Below, one piece after another: positions 42,004 to 49,442 of a stretch of 64,000 nt of DNA (positions within the stretch are counted from its first letter, which is position 1; the number at the start of each line of letters is the position of its first letter). Under the pieces are notes generated by a model that searched no databases, was not told the DNA's origin, and saw nothing but the letters and a program-made list of their open reading frames with translations. Source of the DNA: Pseudomonas sp. AL03 (GTDB lineage Bacteria > Pseudomonadota > Gammaproteobacteria > Pseudomonadales > Pseudomonadaceae); the NCBI RefSeq assembly GCF_029960815.1, contig NZ_JASBRE010000014.1:62001-126000 (forward strand), in the 5' to 3' direction. The position numbers were made by a program, and so were the translations under genes.

Positions 42004-42309
42004 TTAGTCCCTGCGCTTTCCTACAACAACCGCCCCTCGGGTAAGGGAAAAACCTACATCGCCGACATAGTTGCCATTGCTCTGCTTGCAATGCTCCGAG
42101 GTCCCCATTGCGACCGGGATAACGTTCACCACGTCATAGCCCTGGTCATCGAAGCTGTTGTAGGTTTCCTCCAAGGTTTGTGCGAAAAGGTCAAAGTTTA
42201 CAGATCGAGGGTCGTAAACCTTTTTGATTTTGTTTCCGAAAAGACCCGCCGCTTTTTCTTCTGAATCGACCGGGCTGTAGAACCAGGTGGTGATAAATTT
42301 CTTCGACAT
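42004..42309 (-). CDS. Unknown small prophage protein (copy 1)
   Basis: 101 residues from ATG 42309 (AAGGAG upstream; a TTG precedes it). N-terminus KKFITTWFYSPVDSEEKAAGLFG, middle DLFAQTLEETYNSFDDQGYDVVNVIPVAMG, end GDVGFSLTRGAVVVGKRRD. It looks like a compact alpha/beta domain without signal peptide or membrane segment. I do not recognise the family. Transcribed leftward, convergent with the immunity gene, and encoded identically at 44665-44970. Accessory genes at this place in inoviruses may act on host or phage competition, but nothing here proves it. Confidence 0.6.
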   Translation of the reverse strand: MSKKFITTWFYSPVDSEEKAAGLFGNKIKKVYDPRSVNFDLFAQTLEETYNSFDDQGYDVVNVIPVAMGTSEHCKQSNGNYVGDVGFSLTRGAVVVGKRRD

Positions 42310-42371
42310 CAATGACTCCTTTGACTCATGAGTAAGTGTTCTTCATTGAACGCCTGAGATTCTGTCACAGC

Positions 42372-42991
42372 TTTTTCGCGTCCGCGAAAAACCTGCTGGC
42401 TTTTTGCCCATCAGGGAAGGATTCCGGCTATGCCTTTCATCATGATTTTCCGAATCGGAAACTCTCTCTGATACCTCGCAGTTTCGCGCCCGCGAAACTT
42501 TTCGCCTTGCCTTGGCTACGACCAATCAGGGAAGGATTCCGGCTAACCCCCTCGGCGTAAGTTTCCGAATCGGAAACTGGCCCTGTAACCCCGCAGTTTC
42601 GCGTCCGCGAAACTTTTCGTCCGGCCTCGGTGACTACCAATCAGGGAAGGATTCCGGCTAGGTCTTCGGCGAGAGTTTCCGAATCGGAAACTTCACCTGG
42701 TAACCAGCATTTTCGCGCCCGCGAAAACTTTCGCTTGGCCTCGGTTGTGATCAATCAGGGAAGGATTCCGGCTGAGTCTCCGCATAAGTTTCCGAATCGG
42801 AAACTTCCCGCCTGAGCCTGAGGATGGTTTTCACCGTGGAGGCCATCGTTTTCGCGTACGCGAAAATCACCTTCGGCCGCGTTGATTACTCCCCTAAATG
42901 TACATTTTAGGGAGTAATTCTTTTGAGCTGGCAGGGACATCGGCCTATGCTTTTTCAGCGTGAAAACCAGCCATTTTCGCGTACGCGAAAA
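42372..42991. repeat. Array of alternating palindromes and direct repeats (copy 1)
   Basis: Non-coding, part of a 1-kb stretch without genes (42310-43324). Palindrome A, TTTTCGCG-NN-CGCGAAAA or its short form, lies at 42372, 42480, 42595, 42710, 42849 and 42974. Palindrome B, GTTTCCGAATCGGAAAC, lies at 42447, 42561, 42675 and 42788. Direct repeat C, ATCAGGGAAGGATTCCGGCT, begins at 42410, 42525, 42640 and 42754. C-B-A follow one another with a period of 114-115 bp for four units. A 34-bp near-palindrome (42885-42918, TTACTCC...GGAGTAA) follows. A further A element is at 43827-43844. Candidate origin, packaging signal or protein-binding array. Confidence 0.9.
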
Positions 42992-43324
42992 AACATCCTT
43001 CAAGCTGAGCACTGTGAATCAGGCGTTCCTCGACTGCCCGAAGGGCATTAGGCGCCATGGTTTTTCACAGTGGAAAGGAGCTCTTTCCGCGCCGATACCC
43101 GGCAACGCCGGCCGGTATTCAGGCAAAGAAGAACCCCCAGCGATCGTTAAGTCACTGAGGGTTTATTCGCGGACTAGTTTTACCAGGTCACGAGGAAGGC
43201 ACTTCGCGCATTGTTTAACCAAGCTTTTATGCACGTAACCTACTGCGAAGCCTCCGCGGATCCATGACGGGCAGCGCCGCATTTGGACAGGTCCCGGTAG
43301 GTCCGATTTTCTAGCGACTAGATA

Positions 43325-43732
43325 TTAAAAGTCGTGAGCGTCATGCCAAGCTTCGATTAGCTCTTCCCGGCCGAGCTTACGTGCAGCTTCTGCATAGGCA
43401 TCTAGGAATCCAGCGTCTTCCATCCAATTTTCTGGTCGCCCCACGATCTTCCTTCCGTACGTCGTGAGAATGACGATCTGATTATCGATTTCGTCGTCCA
43501 ACGTTTTTGCTTTAGACATGCCCGTTTCAATGATCAGGGTGGTGAGCATTTCGACCTGGCTAATGGCCTCTGCTTCTGCCAACCGCCAGAGTATGGCGAC
43601 CAATCCTTCTGCGATGTCATCTAGCATTTCTTCAGACAATCCTTGAGGCGTGTTATTACGGACTGCCCGTGCCTGCTTGGCTTTCGCTTTGGCGCGCTTA
43701 GCCCGTTTGGCCTGCTTTTTATCTGATGCCAT
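43325..43732 (-). CDS. Unknown prophage protein with basic N-terminus (copy 1)
   Basis: 135 residues from ATG 43732. Residues 1-30 are strongly Lys/Arg/Ala-rich and helical (KKQAKRAKRAKAKAKQARAV), suggesting nucleic-acid binding. The remainder is acidic and helical (SEEMLDDIAEGLVAILWRLAEAEAI) with no known motif. No signal peptide. Leftward, upstream of the array and downstream of the small regulator gene. Identical copy at 45986-46393. Confidence 0.6.
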   Translation of the reverse strand: MASDKKQAKRAKRAKAKAKQARAVRNNTPQGLSEEMLDDIAEGLVAILWRLAEAEAISQVEMLTTLIIETGMSKAKTLDDEIDNQIVILTTYGRKIVGRPENWMEDAGFLDAYAEAARKLGREELIEAWHDAHDF

Positions 43733-43947
43733 GGTTACTTCCTTAGAGGGGCTTTCAGCGGCTTGAACAGCCGCTTAGCTTGGGATTCCGCGAGGTTAAC
43801 GCATTGAAACTGCGTTAAAAACCCCATTTTCGCGGACGCGAAAAAAGCTGGATAACCAGCTCAGATCGAGGCGAAGGAGGGGGAGAGAACGGGCACTCCC
43901 TGCGCAGCAGGGTCCACTATCTCTAATGGTGGACTCTTGTCTAACGG

Positions 43948-44151
43948 TTAGACTTTTACTGGTGGCTTCCCATCATCCTGCTCGATGTAGATTTCTCCAT
44001 CGGCATTCATTTTTACCTTGTCCAAAACCCTGTCCAACAAGATGTTAATGATCTCTGACTTTTTGGTCAGTTTCTTGCGTTTCAGGGTGAATTCTACTTC
44101 CTTCTTCTCCAGCCGCTCCCAGCGTTCCTGATCGATTCTGACGGTGCTCAT
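43948..44151 (-). CDS. Small ribbon-helix-helix-like DNA-binding protein, candidate phage regulator (copy 1)
   Basis: 67 residues from ATG 44151 (MSTVRIDQERWERLEKK; an upstream in-frame ATG at 44175 is less likely). A beta strand STVRID followed by two helices (ERLEKKEVEFTLKR and SEIINILLDRVLDKVK) fits an RHH/Arc-like fold. It lies divergent from the replication gene across a region with two TGTATACA-centred repeats, the usual arrangement of a phage repressor or control protein. The stop is followed by a GTCTAAC/GTTAGAC hairpin. Identical copy at 46609-46812. Confidence 0.65.
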   Translation of the reverse strand: MSTVRIDQERWERLEKKEVEFTLKRKKLTKKSEIINILLDRVLDKVKMNADGEIYIEQDDGKPPVKV

Positions 44152-44203
44152 CGCGTTTCCTGTATGCCGGTGCAATCACGTAAGCGCTGATTCTTGCTCA
44201 ACA

Positions 44204-44290
44204 GTTGCGTGTATACAAGTTGCGTATTGACACGTTACTTGTCACTCGCATACGATTGCCTGAATTGTGATTTGTTGCGTGTATACAAGT
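44204..44290. promoter_or_regulatory. Divergent control region with two operator-like repeats (copy 1)
   Basis: The 17-mer GTTGCGTGTATACAAGT occurs at 44204-44220 and 44274-44290, 70 bp apart, each centred on the palindrome TGTATACA. The stretch between also holds TTGACA- and TATACA-like elements. It lies between the small RHH-like gene and the replication start; the second copy overlaps the GTG start. Probable binding sites for the prophage regulator. Confidence 0.6.
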
Positions 44291-44456
44291 GCTAGATCGA
44301 ATCCACCTCTTTGTGCCGTTCAAGCTTGAGCACATCACCTTACTGGGTGTTGATGGTCGAGTTGATCCTGTGCATCTGGTCGATATCGAGTCGTTAGGCA
44401 TTCCACTTCAGGCGCAAATCACCGTCGACGAGGAGGGCAATAAACACGCCGATTAG
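44289..44456 (+). pseudogene. Truncated replication gene fragment at the duplication joint
   Basis: The first 55 codons of the replication gene (GTG start at 44289) are followed directly by TAG, created where unit 1 meets unit 2 (GAT-TAG instead of GAT-TAC). The peptide would lack all catalytic residues. It keeps the promoter and start signals, so it may be transcribed. Confidence 0.9.
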
Positions 44457-44568
44457 CGACTTGCTGTTCTACCCAGAAGATGGCCTAGATGACTCGCCGG
44501 ACGGCGTAGTACAAACAATCAAAAGCTACTGCCTTTCCAATGGTCTGCCCGGCTTCAAAGACGCCTGA
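44454..44568 (+). pseudogene. 3' fragment of the immunity gene at the start of unit 2
   Basis: The last 37 codons and stop of the Im9-like gene (SDLLFYPEDG to GFKDA) are repeated without promoter or start. It cannot give a working immunity protein. Confidence 0.9.
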
Positions 44569-44664
44569 CTGCAGAGCATTAAGTCCTACTGGCTCGACAG
44601 CTTAGGATTTCCGTAGCGATTTCCGATAACTGATCGTTATCGGAAATTTGCGGAAGCCTGAACC

Positions 44665-44970
44665 TTAGTCCCTGCGCTTTCCTACAACAACCGCCCCTCG
44701 GGTAAGGGAAAAACCTACATCGCCGACATAGTTGCCATTGCTCTGCTTGCAATGCTCCGAGGTCCCCATTGCGACCGGGATAACGTTCACCACGTCATAG
44801 CCCTGGTCATCGAAGCTGTTGTAGGTTTCCTCCAAGGTTTGTGCGAAAAGGTCAAAGTTTACAGATCGAGGGTCGTAAACCTTTTTGATTTTGTTTCCGA
44901 AAAGACCCGCCGCTTTTTCTTCTGAATCGACCGGGCTGTAGAACCAGGTGGTGATAAATTTCTTCGACAT
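44665..44970 (-). CDS. Unknown small prophage protein (copy 2)
   Basis: Identical in sequence to the 101-residue protein of unit 1 (42004-42309), with the same AAGGAG ribosome site. Being in unit 2, it lies between the immunity fragment and the second palindrome array. Family not recognised. Confidence 0.6.
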   Translation of the reverse strand: MSKKFITTWFYSPVDSEEKAAGLFGNKIKKVYDPRSVNFDLFAQTLEETYNSFDDQGYDVVNVIPVAMGTSEHCKQSNGNYVGDVGFSLTRGAVVVGKRRD

Positions 44971-45032
44971 CAATGACTCCTTTGACTCATGAGTAAGTGT
45001 TCTTCATTGAACGCCTGAGATTCTGTCACAGC

Positions 45033-45652
45033 TTTTTCGCGTCCGCGAAAAACCTGCTGGCTTTTTGCCCATCAGGGAAGGATTCCGGCTATGCCTTTCA
45101 TCATGATTTTCCGAATCGGAAACTCTCTCTGATACCTCGCAGTTTCGCGCCCGCGAAACTTTTCGCCTTGCCTTGGCTACGACCAATCAGGGAAGGATTC
45201 CGGCTAACCCCCTCGGCGTAAGTTTCCGAATCGGAAACTGGCCCTGTAACCCCGCAGTTTCGCGTCCGCGAAACTTTTCGTCCGGCCTCGGTGACTACCA
45301 ATCAGGGAAGGATTCCGGCTAGGTCTTCGGCGAGAGTTTCCGAATCGGAAACTTCACCTGGTAACCAGCATTTTCGCGCCCGCGAAAACTTTCGCTTGGC
45401 CTCGGTTGTGATCAATCAGGGAAGGATTCCGGCTGAGTCTCCGCATAAGTTTCCGAATCGGAAACTTCCCGCCTGAGCCTGAGGATGGTTTTCACCGTGG
45501 AGGCCATCGTTTTCGCGTACGCGAAAATCACCTTCGGCCGCGTTGATTACTCCCCTAAATGTACATTTTAGGGAGTAATTCTTTTGAGCTGGCAGGGACA
45601 TCGGCCTATGCTTTTTCAGCGTGAAAACCAGCCATTTTCGCGTACGCGAAAA
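45033..45652. repeat. Array of alternating palindromes and direct repeats (copy 2)
   Basis: Exact second copy of the array in unit 1: four C-B-A units of 114-115 bp followed by two further A palindromes and, between them, the 34-bp near-palindrome (45546-45579). The outlying A element is at 46488-46505. Having two identical arrays in direct order within one replicon makes recombination and loss of one unit likely. Confidence 0.9.
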
Positions 45653-45985
45653 AACATCCTTCAAGCTGAGCACTGTGAATCAGGCGTTCCTCGACTGCCC
45701 GAAGGGCATTAGGCGCCATGGTTTTTCACAGTGGAAAGGAGCTCTTTCCGCGCCGATACCCGGCAACGCCGGCCGGTATTCAGGCAAAGAAGAACCCCCA
45801 GCGATCGTTAAGTCACTGAGGGTTTATTCGCGGACTAGTTTTACCAGGTCACGAGGAAGGCACTTCGCGCATTGTTTAACCAAGCTTTTATGCACGTAAC
45901 CTACTGCGAAGCCTCCGCGGATCCATGACGGGCAGCGCCGCATTTGGACAGGTCCCGGTAGGTCCGATTTTCTAGCGACTAGATA

Positions 45986-46393
45986 TTAAAAGTCGTGAGC
46001 GTCATGCCAAGCTTCGATTAGCTCTTCCCGGCCGAGCTTACGTGCAGCTTCTGCATAGGCATCTAGGAATCCAGCGTCTTCCATCCAATTTTCTGGTCGC
46101 CCCACGATCTTCCTTCCGTACGTCGTGAGAATGACGATCTGATTATCGATTTCGTCGTCCAACGTTTTTGCTTTAGACATGCCCGTTTCAATGATCAGGG
46201 TGGTGAGCATTTCGACCTGGCTAATGGCCTCTGCTTCTGCCAACCGCCAGAGTATGGCGACCAATCCTTCTGCGATGTCATCTAGCATTTCTTCAGACAA
46301 TCCTTGAGGCGTGTTATTACGGACTGCCCGTGCCTGCTTGGCTTTCGCTTTGGCGCGCTTAGCCCGTTTGGCCTGCTTTTTATCTGATGCCAT
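45986..46393 (-). CDS. Unknown prophage protein with basic N-terminus (copy 2)
   Basis: Identical to the 135-residue protein of unit 1, with the Lys/Arg/Ala-rich first 30 residues and an acidic helical remainder. Same position relative to the array and the RHH-like gene. No function assigned. Confidence 0.6.
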   Translation of the reverse strand: MASDKKQAKRAKRAKAKAKQARAVRNNTPQGLSEEMLDDIAEGLVAILWRLAEAEAISQVEMLTTLIIETGMSKAKTLDDEIDNQIVILTTYGRKIVGRPENWMEDAGFLDAYAEAARKLGREELIEAWHDAHDF

Positions 46394-46608
46394 GGTTACT
46401 TCCTTAGAGGGGCTTTCAGCGGCTTGAACAGCCGCTTAGCTTGGGATTCCGCGAGGTTAACGCATTGAAACTGCGTTAAAAACCCCATTTTCGCGGACGC
46501 GAAAAAAGCTGGATAACCAGCTCAGATCGAGGCGAAGGAGGGGGAGAGAACGGGCACTCCCTGCGCAGCAGGGTCCACTATCTCTAATGGTGGACTCTTG
46601 TCTAACGG

Positions 46609-46812
46609 TTAGACTTTTACTGGTGGCTTCCCATCATCCTGCTCGATGTAGATTTCTCCATCGGCATTCATTTTTACCTTGTCCAAAACCCTGTCCAACA
46701 AGATGTTAATGATCTCTGACTTTTTGGTCAGTTTCTTGCGTTTCAGGGTGAATTCTACTTCCTTCTTCTCCAGCCGCTCCCAGCGTTCCTGATCGATTCT
46801 GACGGTGCTCAT
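46609..46812 (-). CDS. Small ribbon-helix-helix-like protein, candidate phage regulator (copy 2)
   Basis: Identical to the unit 1 protein. This copy faces the complete replication gene, so it is the one in the natural divergent arrangement with it. Two gene copies would raise the dose of the regulator and could strengthen repression and superinfection immunity (inference). Confidence 0.65.
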   Translation of the reverse strand: MSTVRIDQERWERLEKKEVEFTLKRKKLTKKSEIINILLDRVLDKVKMNADGEIYIEQDDGKPPVKV

Positions 46813-46864
46813 CGCGTTTCCTGTATGCCGGTGCAATCACGTAAGCGCTGATTCTTGCTCAACA

Positions 46865-46951
46865 GTTGCGTGTATACAAGTTGCGTATTGACACGTTACT
46901 TGTCACTCGCATACGATTGCCTGAATTGTGATTTGTTGCGTGTATACAAGT
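46865..46951. promoter_or_regulatory. Divergent control region with two operator-like repeats (copy 2)
   Basis: GTTGCGTGTATACAAGT at 46865-46881 and 46935-46951, upstream of the intact replication gene. The right copy covers its GTG start, so a bound protein could block both transcription and access to the start. Confidence 0.6.
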
Positions 46952-48239
46952 GCTAGATCGAATCCACCTCTTTGTGCCGTTCAAGCTTGAGCACATCACC
47001 TTACTGGGTGTTGATGGTCGAGTTGATCCTGTGCATCTGGTCGATATCGAGTCGTTAGGCATTCCACTTCAGGCGCAAATCACCGTCGACGAGGAGGGCA
47101 ATAAACACGCCGATTACCTGCGTCACGCTTGGGAGTCTTTGGGGACTGGTTTCACCCCGATGGCCATGAAAGTTTTCCACGAAAGCATGGGTAAACGCCT
47201 GATGCCGGGTGTTGAACTGAAAGCCTCACCCGCAAAACTGATGCAGGGGCACAACGTTTTTGGCCCGACCTGCATCGAGAAGGGCGCTCTGACAATGCTC
47301 AAGTGGCTTGCAGGCACGTACCCCAAACTTTTTGAAATGCTCGCGGTAGACAGCTGTGAGGTCTACGACATCGATTGCACTTACTCCAGTCGATTGCCCG
47401 ACGAACGCACCGCGCGCCAAGCCATTCAGGCCATTCGCGGCGTTTCGAACGGCCAAATGAAGGGCAGGGGAGACGACTACGAAACAACGGCTTATTTCGG
47501 AGCCAAAGACTCTCGCCTGCGACGGCTGAAGATTTACCTCAAGCATCCCGAGTTCATGAAGCAGTTGGAGGATGCAAAGAAAGCCGGTCGCGGCGATCTG
47601 TCCGCTGCAAGGACTGTAAAAGTCCTCAGCAATCCAGACCTACAAGCGTGGTCAGAAAATCTGCTTCGTCTTGAAGTAACAGTTGCAAAGCGATGGTTCA
47701 ACCGTCGCGGAATTTCAAATTTACTTAATGACCTGATTCGTCATCAGCAAGCGCTGTCAGAGCAGGGCATTTGTTTTATTCAGTGGTGTTGGGAGCAAGT
47801 GACTAAAGACCTTTTTGCGGCCTTTGAGGGAATCCAGATGCGAGTTATTAACGATGAAAAAGTGCTGGCCGCACTTCTTGAAAAACACACTAAACAAGGC
47901 AAAGGCCGTTACACCAAGGAAAAAATGGTCGGTGGGATCTTGGTGCCGCCAATCTTTGTCCCTGGTAAAACCTCTGACGCTTACGCTCGTAGCCTGTTTC
48001 GTACGTACCGTAGCTTGAAAGATTATGGCTGGGAAGAAACCCAGGCGTCGATGAATCGGGCCAGTTTTTACAACCACATCAGAGACATCTGTGAATGTGG
48101 AATTTCAAAGGCCGCTTTGCAGAAACTCAAAGTGTCGGACCAGCAAAATAACGTTGTCCCGATTCTTCGGTTTGTGCAGGTCGACTTCAATGGCCAGCGC
48201 CCGGGCTGGTACGTAGAACCTACTGTCGAGGCAGCATGA
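46950..48239 (+). CDS. Phage replication initiation protein (gpII/X-like)
   Basis: 429 residues from GTG 46950 (MLDRIHLFVPF). Features of inovirus II/X-type initiators: an N-terminal region with FTPMAMKVF and SPAKLMQGHNVFGP, then CEVYDIDCTYSSRLPDERTARQAIQAI, YFGAKDSRLRRLKIYLKHPEF and LRLEVTVAKRWFNRRGI. Tyrosines around YETTAYFG and IYLKHPEF are candidates for the nicking residue. It should nick the plus origin and start rolling-circle replication in the cytoplasm. The stop overlaps the next start (ATGA). The first 55 codons are duplicated at 44289. Confidence 0.85.
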   Translation: MLDRIHLFVPFKLEHITLLGVDGRVDPVHLVDIESLGIPLQAQITVDEEGNKHADYLRHAWESLGTGFTPMAMKVFHESMGKRLMPGVELKASPAKLMQGHNVFGPTCIEKGALTMLKWLAGTYPKLFEMLAVDSCEVYDIDCTYSSRLPDERTARQAIQAIRGVSNGQMKGRGDDYETTAYFGAKDSRLRRLKIYLKHPEFMKQLEDAKKAGRGDLSAARTVKVLSNPDLQAWSENLLRLEVTVAKRWFNRRGISNLLNDLIRHQQALSEQGICFIQWCWEQVTKDLFAAFEGIQMRVINDEKVLAALLEKHTKQGKGRYTKEKMVGGILVPPIFVPGKTSDAYARSLFRTYRSLKDYGWEETQASMNRASFYNHIRDICECGISKAALQKLKVSDQQNNVVPILRFVQVDFNGQRPGWYVEPTVEAA

Positions 48240-48496
48240 TGGAACGGTCAAAGTATTTAATCCTGCGTAGCACCGTTGAACTTGAAGTGATTGATCAGCT
48301 CGGCGTCACCGCCGAGTCGAACGCTTTGATCAATTCGATCATGCGCCACTTCCTTTCGTTTTCATGCGCTGAAGTCGTCCAGAGACATAAAGGACGCCTT
48401 GCTCTGCGTGGTTTTCGTCGAGATCCAAACGCCCAAATTCCTGGCTGGGCATATCGTGAACCGGGCATTCGCCCAAAATATAATCCTGTGAGGTAA
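48236..48496 (+). CDS. Small unknown prophage protein after the replication gene
   Basis: 86 residues from ATG 48236, overlapping the replication stop. Basic, with no membrane segment: LILRSTVELEVIDQLGVTAESNALIN then a basic C-terminus (HKGRLALRGFRRDP). Small genes lie at this place in many inoviruses; function unknown. It may assist replication or be a gpX-like accessory. Confidence 0.6.
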   Translation: MMERSKYLILRSTVELEVIDQLGVTAESNALINSIMRHFLSFSCAEVVQRHKGRLALRGFRRDPNAQIPGWAYREPGIRPKYNPVR

Positions 48497-48499
48497 ACC

Positions 48500-48832
48500 A
48501 TGTTGACTTTAACTGGCCTGTGCCACGGTTTTCATACTGACAACCGTACTGTCGGCCAAAACACTTTTACCGAAAATCTCATTCTGCTTGAGGTTCAAGA
48601 CGTCAACCAATATGGCCTTCCAGAAGTGAAGACCCTCAAAGTGAAACTCTCCAAAAAGAATATGGAGCTGGGCCTCAATAACGTCTGGAATCAACACAAA
48701 GGTAAGGCTGTATCTGTTCCTGTATTCGTCGCAGCATGGGCCTCTAAAGCCGGCAATGCAGGCTTCGACTTCTACCTTTCCGGCGATGGCAAACCGCAGA
48801 ACTTCGAAATCACTCCTTCCAAGGCTTCATAG
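48500..48832 (+). CDS. Phage ssDNA-binding protein (gpV-like)
   Basis: 110 residues, GAGGT upstream of ATG 48500. Position between replication and coat genes and the overall beta-rich pattern (LTLTGLCHGFHTD, NLILLEVQDVNQYGLPEVKTLKVKLSKKN, FDFYLSGDGKPQNFEI) fit the DUF1293/Pf-type single-strand binding proteins. It would coat nascent plus strands, stop conversion to duplex, and hand DNA to the assembly complex. Length is close to Pf3/Pf1 counterparts. Confidence 0.75.
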   Translation: MLTLTGLCHGFHTDNRTVGQNTFTENLILLEVQDVNQYGLPEVKTLKVKLSKKNMELGLNNVWNQHKGKAVSVPVFVAAWASKAGNAGFDFYLSGDGKPQNFEITPSKAS

Positions 48833-48843
48833 CGGTAGGCCCA

Positions 48844-49068
48844 ATGTCCGATTTTGTTCGCTGCACTGGCGAGCTAAGAACTGAGGGTGGTTATCCTCAG
48901 TGTTCGGGATCTTGGGAGGCTGTTCAAGTTCAACCTCCTTTTGATCCATCCCAGCTAGATCCATTCATCTTGGGTCAAGCATTCGGCGCCGGATTCACTT
49001 TGGTTGCAACCTTCATGGTTATGGCAATGGGTATCCGTGCATTCTTAAGTTTCATCAAACAAGGTTGA
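48844..49068 (+). CDS. Small membrane protein, minor coat candidate (gpVII/IX-like)
   Basis: 74 residues with a short polar start containing two Cys (FVRCTGELRTEGGYPQCSGSWEAV) and one membrane segment (about 46-68, FGAGFTLVATFMVMAMGIRAF) followed by a basic end. Its place directly before the major coat gene fits a minor tip protein of the virion. Family membership not certain. Confidence 0.65.
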   Translation: MSDFVRCTGELRTEGGYPQCSGSWEAVQVQPPFDPSQLDPFILGQAFGAGFTLVATFMVMAMGIRAFLSFIKQG

Positions 49069-49077
49069 GGTTTCATC

Positions 49078-49305
49078 ATGTTCAAAAAAGTAAGCAATAA
49101 AGCTCTCGCTGTTGTGGCATTCACTTCGGTTGTCTCGGCAAATGCTTTCGCAGCTGAAGGTGCTGTAGCTTGGGATTACACTAAGCTGACCTCTGGAATC
49201 GACTTCTCTCAGATCGGCACAGGTGTTCTCGCCGTTGCAGCATTGCTAGCAGCTGTATATGCAGGCATTAAAGGTGCAAAGATCGTTCTGGCCTTCCTAC
49301 GCTAA
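49078..49305 (+). CDS. Major coat protein (gpVIII-like)
   Basis: 75 residues: a signal peptide with predicted cleavage after NAFA (25 residues) leaves a 50-residue mature protein. It has an acidic/polar N-terminus (AEGAVAWDYTKL), a membrane helix (GVLAVAALLAAVYAGI) and a basic C-terminus (KGAKIVLAFLR). This is the layout of filamentous phage major coat proteins, thousands of which cover the virion. Followed by a terminator, as usual for the most highly expressed gene. Confidence 0.92.
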   Translation: MFKKVSNKALAVVAFTSVVSANAFAAEGAVAWDYTKLTSGIDFSQIGTGVLAVAALLAAVYAGIKGAKIVLAFLR

Positions 49306-49324
49306 GAGCAAAAGCCACAGATAT

Positions 49325-49350
49325 AAAGGGCTCTTCGTTGAGCCCTTTTT
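49325..49350 (+). terminator. Rho-independent terminator after the major coat gene
   Basis: AAGGGCTC and GAGCCCTT pair across the loop TTCGTT, followed by a T-run. It separates the early/coat transcript from the morphogenesis genes, the classic central terminator position of filamentous phages. Confidence 0.85.
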
Positions 49351-49366
49351 CATATGGGCAGTCGTC

Positions 49367-49441
49367 ATGGATCAGTTATATATATTTTCCTTTTTTGTAA
49401 TAGGTGCGTCCTGCGCATATGCGGCTTTCTGGGGTTGGTGA
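49367..49441 (+). CDS. 24-residue membrane peptide, minor coat candidate
   Basis: ATG 49367 to TGA 49441 encodes MDQLYIFSFFVIGASCAYAA plus FWGW, almost entirely one membrane helix. It lies between the coat-gene terminator and the adsorption gene, one base before the latter's ATG. Size and place fit a gpIX-like tip protein. The ribosome site is weak. Confidence 0.45.
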   Translation: MDQLYIFSFFVIGASCAYAAFWGW

Positions 49442-49442
49442 C

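Larger units (their letters stand above)
41793..44453. repeat. Tandem duplication, unit 1 (2661 bp)
   Basis: The unit begins inside the immunity gene and ends inside the replication gene reading frame. All encoded proteins and the non-coding array are repeated 2661 bp to the right with no difference seen. The junctions share only TA: GGG-TAGCGAC on the left, GAT-TAGCGAC at the internal joint and GAT-TACCTG on the right. This is the mark of an end-joining or replication-slippage event, not of transposition. Confidence 0.95.
44454..47114. repeat. Tandem duplication, unit 2 (2661 bp)
   Basis: Same content as unit 1, in the same direction and abutting it without spacer. In this unit the right end continues into the intact replication gene, whereas unit 1 continues from the intact immunity gene. 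So one complete copy of each flanking gene is preserved. Confidence 0.95.

Noticed and set aside
42372..42991. Regular repeats considered as a CRISPR array
   Set aside because: The repeats are short palindromes in 115-bp units whose intervening sequence is partly conserved; there are no uniform spacers and no cas genes.
42336..43238. Several 60-92-codon frames on both strands within the palindrome array
   Set aside because: Their peptides are translations of the repeats themselves, lack ribosome sites and overlap each other on both strands.
44198..44401. 67-codon minus-strand frame across the control region, repeated at 46859-47062
   Set aside because: Antisense to the replication gene start and its operators, with no ribosome site or recognisable protein features.
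41793..47114. The duplication as an IS or transposon product
   Set aside because: No transposase, no terminal inverted repeats and only a 2-bp shared sequence at the joints.
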